NCBI GenBank assembly: GCA_049969495.1
Contig: JBMFOT010000002.1
Span: forward strand, 27,462-91,461
Source: HRBIN16 sp049969495
GTDB lineage: Bacteria > Armatimonadota > HRBIN16
Direction: 5' to 3'
DNA: 64,000 nucleotides
Shown here: positions 17,428 to 24,509 of the stretch, piece by piece
Layout: the number at the start of each line of letters is the position of its first letter
Numbering within the stretch: position 1 is the first letter of the stretch
Position numbers and translations under genes: made by a program
Notes under the pieces: model-generated
Told to the model about the DNA's origin: nothing
The model's database searches: none
What the model saw: only the letters and a program-made list of their open reading frames with translations

Positions 17428-18060
17428 GTGTTCCAGACAGGCGACCCGGTAGAGATACACTTCAAGATGGGGGATGCTCCCGTCACACTGCGCGGGAAGC
17501 TGGTTCAGATGGCACGTCCTCTGCTGGGGGTTCAGCTGACGAACTCTCCGGCATGTGACGGCTCGATAAGACCCGGTATGACCGTGCTCATCGCCATCAG
17601 TGGGGGCACAGGGGTGTACACCTCAGAGGTTGTTGTCCAGCGCTGCGACATGACGTTGGGACAGCTTATTGTATCGGTGAACGGCTCGTTCCGCTTCCAG
17701 CAAAGGCGCCAACATGAACGTTACCCGTGCGACATGCAGGTGCGCCTGCGTGTGGTTGGAGACACCGAATGGACAAACGGGGTGTGCCGCGACATCTCGG
17801 CGGGAGGCGCCCGCATCTACCTGTCCCAGCAGTTTGTTCTGCGCTCCAACACGCTGGAAGTGGTTTTTATCTCGCCTACCAGCCAGCAGGCGGTGCGCGC
17901 CATCGCGGAGATAGTCAGAACAAGCAAACTGCTTAACGACAGCGGATGGGAAATCGGCATACGCTTCACCGAGATGAACCGCATGGAGAAAATCCAGTTC
18001 GCGCGCCTACTACAACACTGGGCATCCCGTCAACAGCGCGATCCGGTGCGTCCTGATTAA
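17428..18060 (+). CDS. Soluble PilZ-domain protein
   Basis: 210 aa from a GTG start (an ATG 8 bases earlier is out of frame); AAGGGCG precedes it. Residues 1-85 form a small beta domain; the PilZ domain follows with QRRQHER at 92-98 and DISAGG at 122-127, both intact. Domain order resembles YcgR. The stop codon overlaps that of the facing lipoprotein gene within TTAA, so the two mRNAs are complementary at their last codons and no terminator separates them. Confidence 0.88.
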   Translation: MFQTGDPVEIHFKMGDAPVTLRGKLVQMARPLLGVQLTNSPACDGSIRPGMTVLIAISGGTGVYTSEVVVQRCDMTLGQLIVSVNGSFRFQQRRQHERYPCDMQVRLRVVGDTEWTNGVCRDISAGGARIYLSQQFVLRSNTLEVVFISPTSQQAVRAIAEIVRTSKLLNDSGWEIGIRFTEMNRMEKIQFARLLQHWASRQQRDPVRPD

Positions 18061-18821
18061 CCCGACGTCAGCTCCGCCAGCTTCTCCACCAGAACCGGCC
18101 CCTCAAACATCAGCGTTCCCTCCCCTATCGCCACCCGCTCGATACGAACAGGCGCCTTGATACCGGAGAGGTCTATCAGCGGGCGATTCAGGAACATGTC
18201 CGAAAGCAACTCGCGTACCTTCTCGGGCACGGAAAGCCCCACCACTTTGACCTCAGAGGCTTCAAACCACATCTGCGTACCCTCTTTCAGACGAAGTACG
18301 CCGCTCAACTCACCGGATATCTTCACGCCGAGACGGGTATGCACGTCAACAGATAGCCTGACCTCGCCCGCACGACTGCGCACACGCAGGTTATCCAAAC
18401 GAGAGACCACCAGATTCCACGGCGAGCGAACGGGCGGTAACAGATCACTCAGGTAGGACTGCAGTACCTCGTCGCCCAACACGGCATGGAAAGAGCCTTG
18501 CTTCGCTTTGAGAGGGGAACCCCGGCGGTACTCCACCTCCTCCAGCTCTACTACCAGCTCACGCAGGGTGAGCCCCGGTTGAATCTCCACCCCCTCGCCC
18601 ACGATTCGCGCCGCCTTCACCTTTCCCTGAAACATGCGCTCGTGCCTCCCCAGAAGAGTTGCGCGGTAACGCTTTGCCGGACCGATGAGACGAGGCAGCT
18701 GTGCTTCCACGCGCTTCTCCACCAATCGGCGCGGGTTGATACCACAGCCGCTAATCGCCAGTGCTACAAGTAGACAAACCCCAAGCAGGATATGTTTCTG
18801 CTCTCGGATGGCGTTTTCCAT
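18057..18821 (-). CDS. LmeA/DUF2993-family lipoprotein
   Basis: 254 aa. The N-terminus has basic residues, a hydrophobic run and a lipobox 'LAISGC' with the lipidated Cys at about 26, so it should be membrane-attached on the outer face. The rest matches the DUF2993 pattern: 'VKAARIVGEGVEIQPGLTLREL' and 'VEYRRGSPLKAKQG' followed by long alternating beta-strands. Characterised relatives bind phospholipid and affect cell-envelope lipids. Promoter not resolved. Confidence 0.82.
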   Translation of the reverse strand: MENAIREQKHILLGVCLLVALAISGCGINPRRLVEKRVEAQLPRLIGPAKRYRATLLGRHERMFQGKVKAARIVGEGVEIQPGLTLRELVVELEEVEYRRGSPLKAKQGSFHAVLGDEVLQSYLSDLLPPVRSPWNLVVSRLDNLRVRSRAGEVRLSVDVHTRLGVKISGELSGVLRLKEGTQMWFEASEVKVVGLSVPEKVRELLSDMFLNRPLIDLSGIKAPVRIERVAIGEGTLMFEGPVLVEKLAELTSG

Positions 18822-18910
18822 AGAAGCGATGTCAAAACCCCGTACCAGTATACCCGATACCTGTTACGCGCTAAGTGGATGCGCATGAACATTTCAACGT
18901 GGCACACCCG

Positions 18911-19004
18911 GCTAAAGTCGTTTGCTTGCAAACGAAACCATGCCTTCGCAGGGTTCTTAGCCAGCGCAGGCTGGCTTCGTTGGAGAAGGCGCGGCTGTGG
19001 CCGC
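18911..19004. repeat. Cluster of three short perfect palindromes in an intergenic region
   Basis: TCGTTTGC/GCAAACGA at 18918-18935 (18-bp palindrome), AGCCAGC/GCTGGCT at 18959-18976 (4-base loop) and GCGGC/GCCGC at 18991-19004 (4-base loop) follow one another. The region 18822-19145 otherwise holds no gene, only the promoter of the next operon and an A/T-rich stretch. It looks like a REP-type element. Confidence 0.5.
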
Positions 19005-19093
19005 AGACAGGTCGTGCCATTGGGTGAGGGGGCAACCCCGATTACGGTGTTTGATAATTTTCAAAAAATTTTTCAAAATTTTACCATAATCCC

Positions 19094-19122
19094 TTGATTT
19101 TTTGAATATGTTCATGTATAAT
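19094..19122 (+). promoter_or_regulatory. Promoter with A/T-rich upstream element for the DUF2089 operon
   Basis: TTGATT (19094-19099) and TATAAT (19117-19122) with a 17-base spacer. Immediately upstream, 19049-19090 is almost pure A/T with two TTTTTCAAAA-like runs, resembling an UP element or a nucleoid-protein site in otherwise GC-rich DNA. Confidence 0.75.
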
Positions 19123-19145
19123 CTAAAACAGTGGAGGTGATAACG

Positions 19146-19547
19146 ATGTACTCCGTTCCTGCGAGATGCCCGGTATGCAACGGCAGTTTGCAAATTCGGG
19201 AAGTGGTGTGCGAAAGCTGTGGGACGCAGCTGCGTGGTCAGTTCTCAGCATCCACCTGCCGGTACTGCGGTCTGGATGCGGAGCAACGGCAGTTTCTGGA
19301 GGTGTTTCTGCGCTGTCGCGGTGTGTATAACTGCGTGGAGCGCGAACTGAACATCTCCTACCCGACGGTGAAAGCGCGGCTGGAGTCGCTATTGCAGGCG
19401 CTTGGGCTGTCGGCGGTTGGCGAAGAGAAGGCTGAAGAGATGGATGTGCAGGAACGCCGGAAGGCGATTCTGGATGCGCTGGAGCGCGGCGACATCACCG
19501 CAGAAGAAGCGGCGGAAGAGCTGCGCCGGTTGCAGCAGGAGGTGTGA
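19146..19547 (+). CDS. DUF2089 zinc-ribbon/HTH protein
   Basis: 133 aa from 19146, where GGAGGTGAT precedes by 6 bases. Two Cys pairs at the N-terminus ('CPVCNG', 'CESCGT') and a third ('CRYCGL') make a zinc ribbon. Residues about 45-90 are a helix-turn-helix: 'GVYNCVERELNISYPTVKARLESLL'. The C-terminus 'ILDALERGDITAEEAAEELRRL' is a SHOCT-like helix pair. Proteins of this family are presumed DNA-binding regulators. It is 4 bases from the DUF4097 gene that it probably controls together with itself. Confidence 0.87.
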   Translation: MYSVPARCPVCNGSLQIREVVCESCGTQLRGQFSASTCRYCGLDAEQRQFLEVFLRCRGVYNCVERELNISYPTVKARLESLLQALGLSAVGEEKAEEMDVQERRKAILDALERGDITAEEAAEELRRLQQEV

Positions 19548-19551
19548 ACTC

Positions 19552-20724
19552 ATGAATGAGGAGCTGCAGAGAATCTTGCGCATGGTGCGCGAAGGTAAGT
19601 TGACCCCTGAACAGGCGCAGATGCTCATCGAGGCGTTGATGGCGAAGCCGGGCGGAGGGAGGGGCAAACGCAAGGAAGAGACCGCTTTCGAAGAGGCGAT
19701 GGAGCAGCTGCGTAAGGCCTTTCAGGGCGTGGACTGGCGGCGCATTCAGCACGAGTGGCGGCGTATCAGCGAGGAGATCCGCGAACAGACCCGCCGCGGC
19801 TGGGAGGAGGCTCAACGCGCCTTCCGCGGTATGGGACGCTGGGACATCGACTTGCGACTGGGCACGGTGCAGGATGTGGAGTTTGACCAGACGATAGACA
19901 TTCCCGCGAGCGCACGCCTGATTGTGCAAAACGTGCTGGGTGACGTGCGCGTGCGTGGACAGGAGGGCGCCACACAAATGCGCGTGCACGCCGAGGGTGC
20001 TATCCGCGCTGAGGGTCCCGAACAAGCCGAACAGGGCGCAGGCGCATGGGCGCCGGTAATCGAACAGCGCGGCGACGTGGTCTTCGTGCGTGTGGCGCGG
20101 GCAGGCAAATTCGCCTCCGCCGACGTGGATATTACCGTGCCGACAGGCATCTCGGTGGAGATTCAATCCACAGCGGGCGACGTGACTGTGGAGGGCACGC
20201 GGGCGGCGGTCAGCGTGGAAAGCGCGAGCGGCGACATCACCGTGCGTGAGGCAACCGACAAGGTGCGCCTTATCTCCGCCAGCGGCGACATCGTGCTGGA
20301 GCGAGCCGCAGCCGACAATGTGGACGTGCAAACACAAAGCGGCGACATCCGGTGCGATTCGTGCACCGGCGGGGAAGAGCTGCGGGCGCGCACGGCCAGC
20401 GGCGACATCGTCGCGCAGCAGCTGAGCGCAAAACGGGTTTCGCTCACTTCCGCCAGCGGCGATATTCGTCTGGAGTTCAGGGAGCCTTTCAGCGGAGAGG
20501 CGCACCTGCAGACCGCCAGCGGCGATGTGGCGGTGAGCCTGCCGCAGGGTTCGTACTGTACCGTGCGAGTCATCTCCACCGATGGGGAGGTGCAGAACCA
20601 GCTTGGCATCGCCCTGACGCGGAACGAACGCGGTGAATGGGAGGGCACATTCGGCACAGGTGTGGAGGCTGGCACGCTGGTAGCCCGGACTATTCGCGGC
20701 GATGTGATACTGCGCGCGGTCTAA
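19552..20724 (+). CDS. DUF4097-type beta-helix protein with N-terminal SHOCT-like segment
   Basis: 390 aa from ATG 19552, preceded by AGGAGGTG; a longer frame from 19402 is an artefact overlapping DUF2089. Residues 4-30 ('LQRILRMVREGKLTPEQAQMLI') repeat the SHOCT-like pattern seen at the end of the neighbouring DUF2089 protein. A charged helical linker follows. From about 120 the chain is a series of roughly 20-residue turns, each with S-A/T-x-S-G-D-I/V (at least seven copies), a right-handed parallel beta-helix as in DUF4097/LiaX-like proteins. No signal peptide or membrane span is visible. Such proteins often accompany envelope-stress regulators. Confidence 0.85.
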   Translation: MNEELQRILRMVREGKLTPEQAQMLIEALMAKPGGGRGKRKEETAFEEAMEQLRKAFQGVDWRRIQHEWRRISEEIREQTRRGWEEAQRAFRGMGRWDIDLRLGTVQDVEFDQTIDIPASARLIVQNVLGDVRVRGQEGATQMRVHAEGAIRAEGPEQAEQGAGAWAPVIEQRGDVVFVRVARAGKFASADVDITVPTGISVEIQSTAGDVTVEGTRAAVSVESASGDITVREATDKVRLISASGDIVLERAAADNVDVQTQSGDIRCDSCTGGEELRARTASGDIVAQQLSAKRVSLTSASGDIRLEFREPFSGEAHLQTASGDVAVSLPQGSYCTVRVISTDGEVQNQLGIALTRNERGEWEGTFGTGVEAGTLVARTIRGDVILRAV

Positions 20725-20765
20725 GCCTTTATCGCAACAGAACAACAACATACCCCCTGACCTTG

Positions 20766-20793
20766 GACGCTGGAAACACCCAGCGTCTTTTTT
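20766..20793 (+). terminator. Intrinsic terminator after the DUF2089-DUF4097 operon
   Basis: GACGCTGG (20766-20773), 6-base loop, CCAGCGTC (20780-20787), then six T's. Confidence 0.9.
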
Positions 20794-20805
20794 CTTGCTG
20801 CATGG

Positions 20806-20834
20806 TTGACAGCACTGCGCCCGACGTGTTATCT
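20806..20834 (+). promoter_or_regulatory. Promoter for the zinc-ribbon membrane protein
   Basis: TTGACA (20806-20811), 17-base spacer, TTATCT (20829-20834). A second TATAAT at 20843-20848 lacks a matching -35. Confidence 0.6.
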
Positions 20835-20868
20835 TAAACACGTATAATCCGTTCAAGGGGGTCCAGCC

Positions 20869-21624
20869 ATGGCACAGCCGACCCGTGCTGAAGTGATCGA
20901 GGCGGAGCTGCAGCGCATTATCCCCATCGTCATCGTGGGGATTGTGGTGCTCCTTGTCGGGCTGTTTCTGCTATATCTGTCCACCATTGCTGCGTGGATG
21001 CCGTTTATCATCGGGGTGATTGTGACCATCGCGGGGGTGGGTATTGCAGGATACGGCGGGTGGCAGTATATGCAGCTGAATAACCTGCCCTCCTATCGGG
21101 CGATATGCCCCTACTGCGAGCAGCCGACGTTATTCCTTGCTCCACCAACGGAGGACTACTCCTGTGAGCACTGCCACAGGATCGTGGCAATAGAGGGAGG
21201 ACAGGTGGTGCCGCCGCTGGTGCTGGTGTGCCGGCACTGTGGCACCCCACAGAAGGTGTCGCCTCGCGCGAAGATGTTTATCTGCGACAACTGTAACGGA
21301 CAAAATGACCTCAAGCCCGCCAAACCCGACGTGGCAGCGGCTCCTGTGGGGGCAGCGGAAGAGAGCCTGGAGTACACCACTTATGACCTTGTGCTGGTAG
21401 ATGCCGGACATAACACGGAAGAGGTTCTGGAGATACTTTGCGCCATCTTGTCGGCGCCACGCGACCACTGTCGGGGTATTCTAAAAGACCTGCCGATGGT
21501 GATTCTGGTAGACCTGCCCCGGCGCAAGGCGGATTCCTATCGCCGAATGCTGCGTGAAGCAGGGGCAACTGCTGAGGTGCATCCCACCGGACAGTATCGC
21601 CCGCCCGCAAAGCAGGGTATGTAA
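20869..21624 (+). CDS. Membrane zinc-ribbon protein with ribosomal L7/L12 C-domain-like tail
   Basis: 251 aa. Two membrane spans (about 18-39 and 43-66) are followed by two tandem zinc ribbons (C80/C83 with C99/C102; C121/C124 with C139/C142). Residues about 172-237 ('YDLVLVDAGHNTEEVLEIL' to 'RRMLREAGATAEV') follow the beta-alpha-alpha-beta-alpha-beta pattern of the L7/L12 C-terminal domain, including the amphipathic first helix and the final 'L-x-x-A-G-A-x-x-E-V'. I know no named family with this order. AAGGGGG precedes the ATG. Single-gene unit. Confidence 0.7.
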   Translation: MAQPTRAEVIEAELQRIIPIVIVGIVVLLVGLFLLYLSTIAAWMPFIIGVIVTIAGVGIAGYGGWQYMQLNNLPSYRAICPYCEQPTLFLAPPTEDYSCEHCHRIVAIEGGQVVPPLVLVCRHCGTPQKVSPRAKMFICDNCNGQNDLKPAKPDVAAAPVGAAEESLEYTTYDLVLVDAGHNTEEVLEILCAILSAPRDHCRGILKDLPMVILVDLPRRKADSYRRMLREAGATAEVHPTGQYRPPAKQGM

Positions 21625-21625
21625 C

Positions 21626-21653
21626 AAAAAAGCCCCCCTTCTACAGAAGGGGG
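21626..21653 (-). terminator. Intrinsic terminator of the pseudopilin gene
   Basis: Read on the minus strand, CCCCCTTC (21653-21646), a 4-base loop and GAAGGGGG (21641-21634), then GC and six T's (21631-21626). It lies between two convergent genes and may also slow transcripts from the left. Confidence 0.85.
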
Positions 21654-21696
21654 TATGACATTTCAACGCACTATATGCAGGAGGAACTCGTAAGAC

Positions 21697-22446
21697 TCAA
21701 TCGCGGGTGAAGTGAGCGTCGGTCATCTGCGTCTGGCTCATCGGCTTCACGTGCCCGTCGCAGAAGACGATGTTCGCGAACCCGCGATGTTTTACCACTT
21801 GGTTACCGGTGTCCACGTCCTTACGGTTATCGATGTGACGGAAATCCACCGTGGGGTTACCCCACCACATGGAGGGCGGGTCAATGTAGGGTGTTTCCCA
21901 CATGGTGCCGTCGCCACCGTACCAGGGCACATTGTAGAAACCACTGTCGGCGAACATCACCTTTTCCGCAGGACGTGAGAGCGCGGATTCGGAGGCAGGG
22001 TTGCGCAGGTTGGGCCAAGTGCTCCAGTTGAAGGTGATGTAGATGTCCGAGCCGATATAACCCCAGTTGTAACCGTAGCCGTTACCGTCGCCAAAGCGGG
22101 TGCGTCCACCCCAGCTGGGACAGCGTTGAATCTGCCCGTTTTTCATGTAGGGGTAGAGCAAGCTCTGCGTTTTGTCCCACACGCCTGCCTGCGTTTCCTT
22201 GCCGAACCAGCACTGTCGCAGAGAACCACTGTAGGCGTACTGGGCAATGGGGTAGGTCTCGTCGTAGTCCTGGAGGTACATCAGCGTTGCCAGACCCAGC
22301 TGCTTCAGGTTGCTCTGGCAGCTCGCCTGACGGGCTTTCTCGCGTGCCTGCGCGAAAACAGGGAACAGAATCGCTGCCAGTATCGCGATAATCGCGATAA
22401 CTACCAGCAGCTCAATCAGCGTGAAAGCGTTGCGTTGGCGGAACAT
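21697..22446 (-). CDS. Type II pseudopilin, H-X9-DG family, downstream of a B12 riboswitch
   Basis: 249 aa from ATG 22446, with AAGGAGGG 5 bases before it. A short basic leader, then the prepilin cleavage and helix 'AFTLIELLVVIAIIAILAA' and 'FPVFAQAREKARQASC'; Glu at +5 is conserved. The C-terminal domain ends with 'FCDGHVKPMS', the H-x9-D-G type motif. These pseudopilins are cleaved by PilD-like peptidase and are very numerous in Armatimonadota and Planctomycetes; their role is unknown. It is the only gene between its leader and its terminator, so the riboswitch upstream can only act on it. Confidence 0.9.
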   Translation of the reverse strand: MFRQRNAFTLIELLVVIAIIAILAAILFPVFAQAREKARQASCQSNLKQLGLATLMYLQDYDETYPIAQYAYSGSLRQCWFGKETQAGVWDKTQSLLYPYMKNGQIQRCPSWGGRTRFGDGNGYGYNWGYIGSDIYITFNWSTWPNLRNPASESALSRPAEKVMFADSGFYNVPWYGGDGTMWETPYIDPPSMWWGNPTVDFRHIDNRKDVDTGNQVVKHRGFANIVFCDGHVKPMSQTQMTDAHFTRD

Positions 22447-22461
22447 ACTTCCCTCCTTACC

Positions 22462-22509
22462 AAAAAATTCACCGCTCACGACGCGCGGAGGGAAACGTCG
22501 GAAGCGGTG
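22462..22509 (-). terminator. Second terminator-like hairpin in the pseudopilin leader
   Basis: Minus strand CACCGCT (22509-22503) and AGCGGTG (22476-22470) enclose a nested GACG/CGTC pair; AA and six T's (22467-22462) follow, ending just before the ribosome site of the pseudopilin gene. Confidence 0.55.
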
Positions 22510-22529
22510 TGTGCTTTCGGCGCGTCAAT

Positions 22530-22557
22530 AAAAAACCTGATGCCCTTCCGCACCAGG
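22530..22557 (-). terminator. Riboswitch expression-platform terminator
   Basis: Minus strand CCTGGTGC (22557-22550), 6-base loop, GCATCAGG (22543-22536) with one G-T pair, then six T's (22535-22530). Position after the aptamer indicates control by transcription termination. Confidence 0.85.
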
Positions 22558-22640
22558 TTGGTTGAAACGCGCCCGATTCACCTTCGGGTCACGTCCCCCT
22601 CCCTCCGCGAAGGGGGCCCTGCGATGTGCAGGGCGTGACC

Positions 22641-22771
22641 AGCCGTCGCCGGGCATTCGGGCTTATCTCCCCGTGTGGGAGACACACCGCAGCGGGCCTG
22701 CGCCGGATTCTCACCGGACTTCCCCCGATATTTCAGCCCCGATGCGATCGGGGCGCAGACGGCTCACCCTT
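22641..22771 (-). ncRNA. Cobalamin (adenosylcobalamin-type) riboswitch aptamer
   Basis: On the minus strand the conserved core reads GGGAAGTCCGGTGAGAATCC (22702-22683 region), then GCGCAGGCCCGCTGCGGTG, the cobalamin-riboswitch signature (GGGAA-x-GGUG-x-AAUCC, CCCGC-x-x-C). The B12-box-like segment AAGCCCGAATGCC follows near 22660. GAGCCGTC (22765-22758) pairs with GACGGCT (22647-22641) to close the aptamer. A strong promoter lies just upstream and a terminator downstream. Known members repress B12 synthesis, transport or B12-independent isoenzymes when cobalamin is bound. Confidence 0.9.
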
Positions 22772-22786
22772 ATGTGATTTGGTAAT

Positions 22787-22815
22787 ACTATATCACAGCC
22801 GCGCGGGGCTGTCAA
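22787..22815 (-). promoter_or_regulatory. Promoter for the cobalamin riboswitch-pseudopilin transcript
   Basis: Minus strand TTGACA (22815-22810), 17-base spacer, TATAGT (22792-22787); transcription should begin near 22780, a few bases before the aptamer. Confidence 0.85.
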
Positions 22816-22883
22816 GCGTTTTCGCAGCGACTTTGGAGATTTTTTGTACCCGGCGAGGAAAACTGCTTGCACCGAGGCGAAAC

Positions 22884-23939
22884 ATGAAAGGGAGTAAAGG
22901 GGTAGTAGGTAGTGTTGAGATGAGCTTTCCACTGACAGTAGAAGCGTTGGAGCGTGTCGAGAAGACCCTGCGCGTTCCGAACAGCCCGATGTATCGCGAG
23001 AGGCTGTCCGGGGCAAGCCTGCCGTACGCTACCCTGTGGCCGCTCAGCATGTATCACTCCGCCCTGATTACGGCGGCGGAGTATGACCCCAAACGCTACT
23101 TGCACGCGCTCAAGCGGCTACAGCAAACCCTGCTTGCCTACTGGGATGACAGGCATCAACCGCCGGGATTCGACGCCTACCCGAAGGGCAACGATAAGTA
23201 CTACGACGATAACGCCTGGATGGCGTTGAACTACCTGCGATTGTATATCTTGACGCGCGAGAGGGAATGGCTGTGCTGGGCGCAGGATGTACACCGCTTC
23301 GTATGGAGCGGCTGGGATGAGCAACTGGACGGTGGTATCTATTGGCATCAGAGCCGAAAAAGCAAAAACACCTGCTCTAACGCACCTGCGCTGGTATCTG
23401 CTTTATGGCTCTATTCGCTCACGCGCGCTGAGGAGTACCTGGAGCAAGCAAAGCGAATACATACGTGGCTAAGCGCGCATCTCCAGGACCCGGAAGACGG
23501 GTTGTTCTGGGACAGTGTTCAGATGGATGGGCGAGTAGACCGCACCAAGTTCGCTTACAACAGCGCACTGATGATTCAGGCGAACCTGTGGTGGTACCGA
23601 ATCACCCGGCGCGAAGAGTACCTTCGCGAGGCGATTCGTCTGGCGCGTGTGTCGGAGAAGACGTGGTTCGGCTGGCGTAGCAGAGCGTTAGAAGGTTACG
23701 CACCTTTCGTGGTCAAGCTATGTGAGGCGTATCGGCAGCTGGCAGCGGTCACCGGAGATAGCCGGTGGGCAGTGCTGGTGGAGCGCACGGTGAAGTTCGT
23801 GAAAACACTTCGCTCACCGGAAGGAGACTATCCTGATGACTGGTACGCGGAAGGGAAGCGGGAGCCGGTTACCAGCTTGATGGCGCTTGCCTCAGCCGCC
23901 TGTTTATTCGGGCTGGCAGCTGAGCGGCATACCTCTTAA
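22884..23939 (+). CDS. GH76-like (alpha-1,6-mannanase family) protein, no signal peptide
   Basis: 351 aa from ATG 22884 (GAGG 6 bases before); the longer frame to 22626 only reads the antisense of the riboswitch. The (alpha/alpha)6 barrel carries 'YYDDNAWMALNYLRLY', where the two adjacent Asp match the catalytic pair of GH76. 'LDGGIYWHQSRKSKNTCSNAPA' is the other hallmark, and 'KFAYNSALMIQANLWWYRIT' follows. Known GH76 enzymes cut alpha-1,6-mannan, usually outside the cell. Here no export signal is visible, so a cytoplasmic glycan or a different substrate is possible. Confidence 0.82.
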   Translation: MKGSKGVVGSVEMSFPLTVEALERVEKTLRVPNSPMYRERLSGASLPYATLWPLSMYHSALITAAEYDPKRYLHALKRLQQTLLAYWDDRHQPPGFDAYPKGNDKYYDDNAWMALNYLRLYILTREREWLCWAQDVHRFVWSGWDEQLDGGIYWHQSRKSKNTCSNAPALVSALWLYSLTRAEEYLEQAKRIHTWLSAHLQDPEDGLFWDSVQMDGRVDRTKFAYNSALMIQANLWWYRITRREEYLREAIRLARVSEKTWFGWRSRALEGYAPFVVKLCEAYRQLAAVTGDSRWAVLVERTVKFVKTLRSPEGDYPDDWYAEGKREPVTSLMALASAACLFGLAAERHTS

Positions 23940-23988
23940 AAAGAGGGTACAATATAGTGTGCTATCACGTTCATGGAGGCTTCATACC

Positions 23989-24237
23989 GTGTGGAAGTTT
24001 CTCAACAGTTTCACCGGTCTGGCGGTGCTGCTGTTCATCATCGGCGCTGTGGGGCTGGTGTATGGAGCAGATGCCATCCGCGATCCGGGGCAACCGCATG
24101 ACCCCCTGCTGCCATGGTTGTATTTTGGAGCTGCAGCGCTGATGATTGTGAACGCCATTCTCTCTGTGCGCCACTATGAGCAGAAGATGAAGGAGCAGGA
24201 GCAATCATCCAAAAAGAAGGAGGAAGCCCGCAAATGA
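23989..24237 (+). CDS. Small two-helix membrane protein
   Basis: 82 aa from GTG 23989, placed 9 bases after GGAGG; upstream codons of the longer frame fall inside the previous gene. Two membrane spans (about 7-27 and 40-60) and a highly charged Lys/Glu tail. Family unknown. The TGA overlaps the next ATG (ATGA), starting the long operon that leads into the flagellar genes. Confidence 0.65.
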   Translation: MWKFLNSFTGLAVLLFIIGAVGLVYGADAIRDPGQPHDPLLPWLYFGAAALMIVNAILSVRHYEQKMKEQEQSSKKKEEARK

Positions 24238-24503
24238 GCGCGGTCGTGTGTGTAGACTGCGGTAAGCCGTTGGAGAAAATCCCTGTCTGGTTGGCTGGCG
24301 TCAAGGTCAAGTTCACGTGCGAAGAGTGCCGCACCAAGCACCGTCCCCCGATGGTGATTGTAGACGACCTGCCCCCTCTGCCCGAGGAGCCTGCCGAGGA
24401 TATAGACATTATCGAGCGCGAGGAGGGGCTGGACACCACCTCGCTGGAGGAGCTGGCTCAGGAAGAGGAAAAAGGGCTGGAAGAAGAGGAAGAAGAGGTG
24501 TAA
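24234..24503 (+). CDS. Small zinc-finger protein with acidic tail
   Basis: 89 aa. 'CVDCGKPLEKIP' and 'FTCEECRTKHRP' give a four-Cys zinc ribbon in the first 40 residues; the last 50 residues are mainly Glu/Asp. No known family is recognised. Overlap with the upstream gene and a 6-base gap to the SLBB gene indicate co-expression. A protein-interaction role is only a guess. Confidence 0.65.
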   Translation: MSAVVCVDCGKPLEKIPVWLAGVKVKFTCEECRTKHRPPMVIVDDLPPLPEEPAEDIDIIEREEGLDTTSLEELAQEEEKGLEEEEEEV

Positions 24504-24509
24504 CCGACG

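Noticed and set aside
20161..20540. Regular short DNA repeat (GCCAGCGGCGACATC-like), considered as CRISPR or minisatellite
   Set aside because: It lies in frame within the DUF4097 gene and encodes beta-helix turns; there are no spacers.
19495..20856. 453-codon open frame on the minus strand across the DUF4097 gene
   Set aside because: It is antisense to a well-supported gene; the repeated S-G-D codons leave the opposite frame open. No ribosome site or family.
22626..22883. N-terminal extension of the GH76-like gene
   Set aside because: These codons read the antisense of the riboswitch; a proper ribosome site precedes the ATG at 22884.
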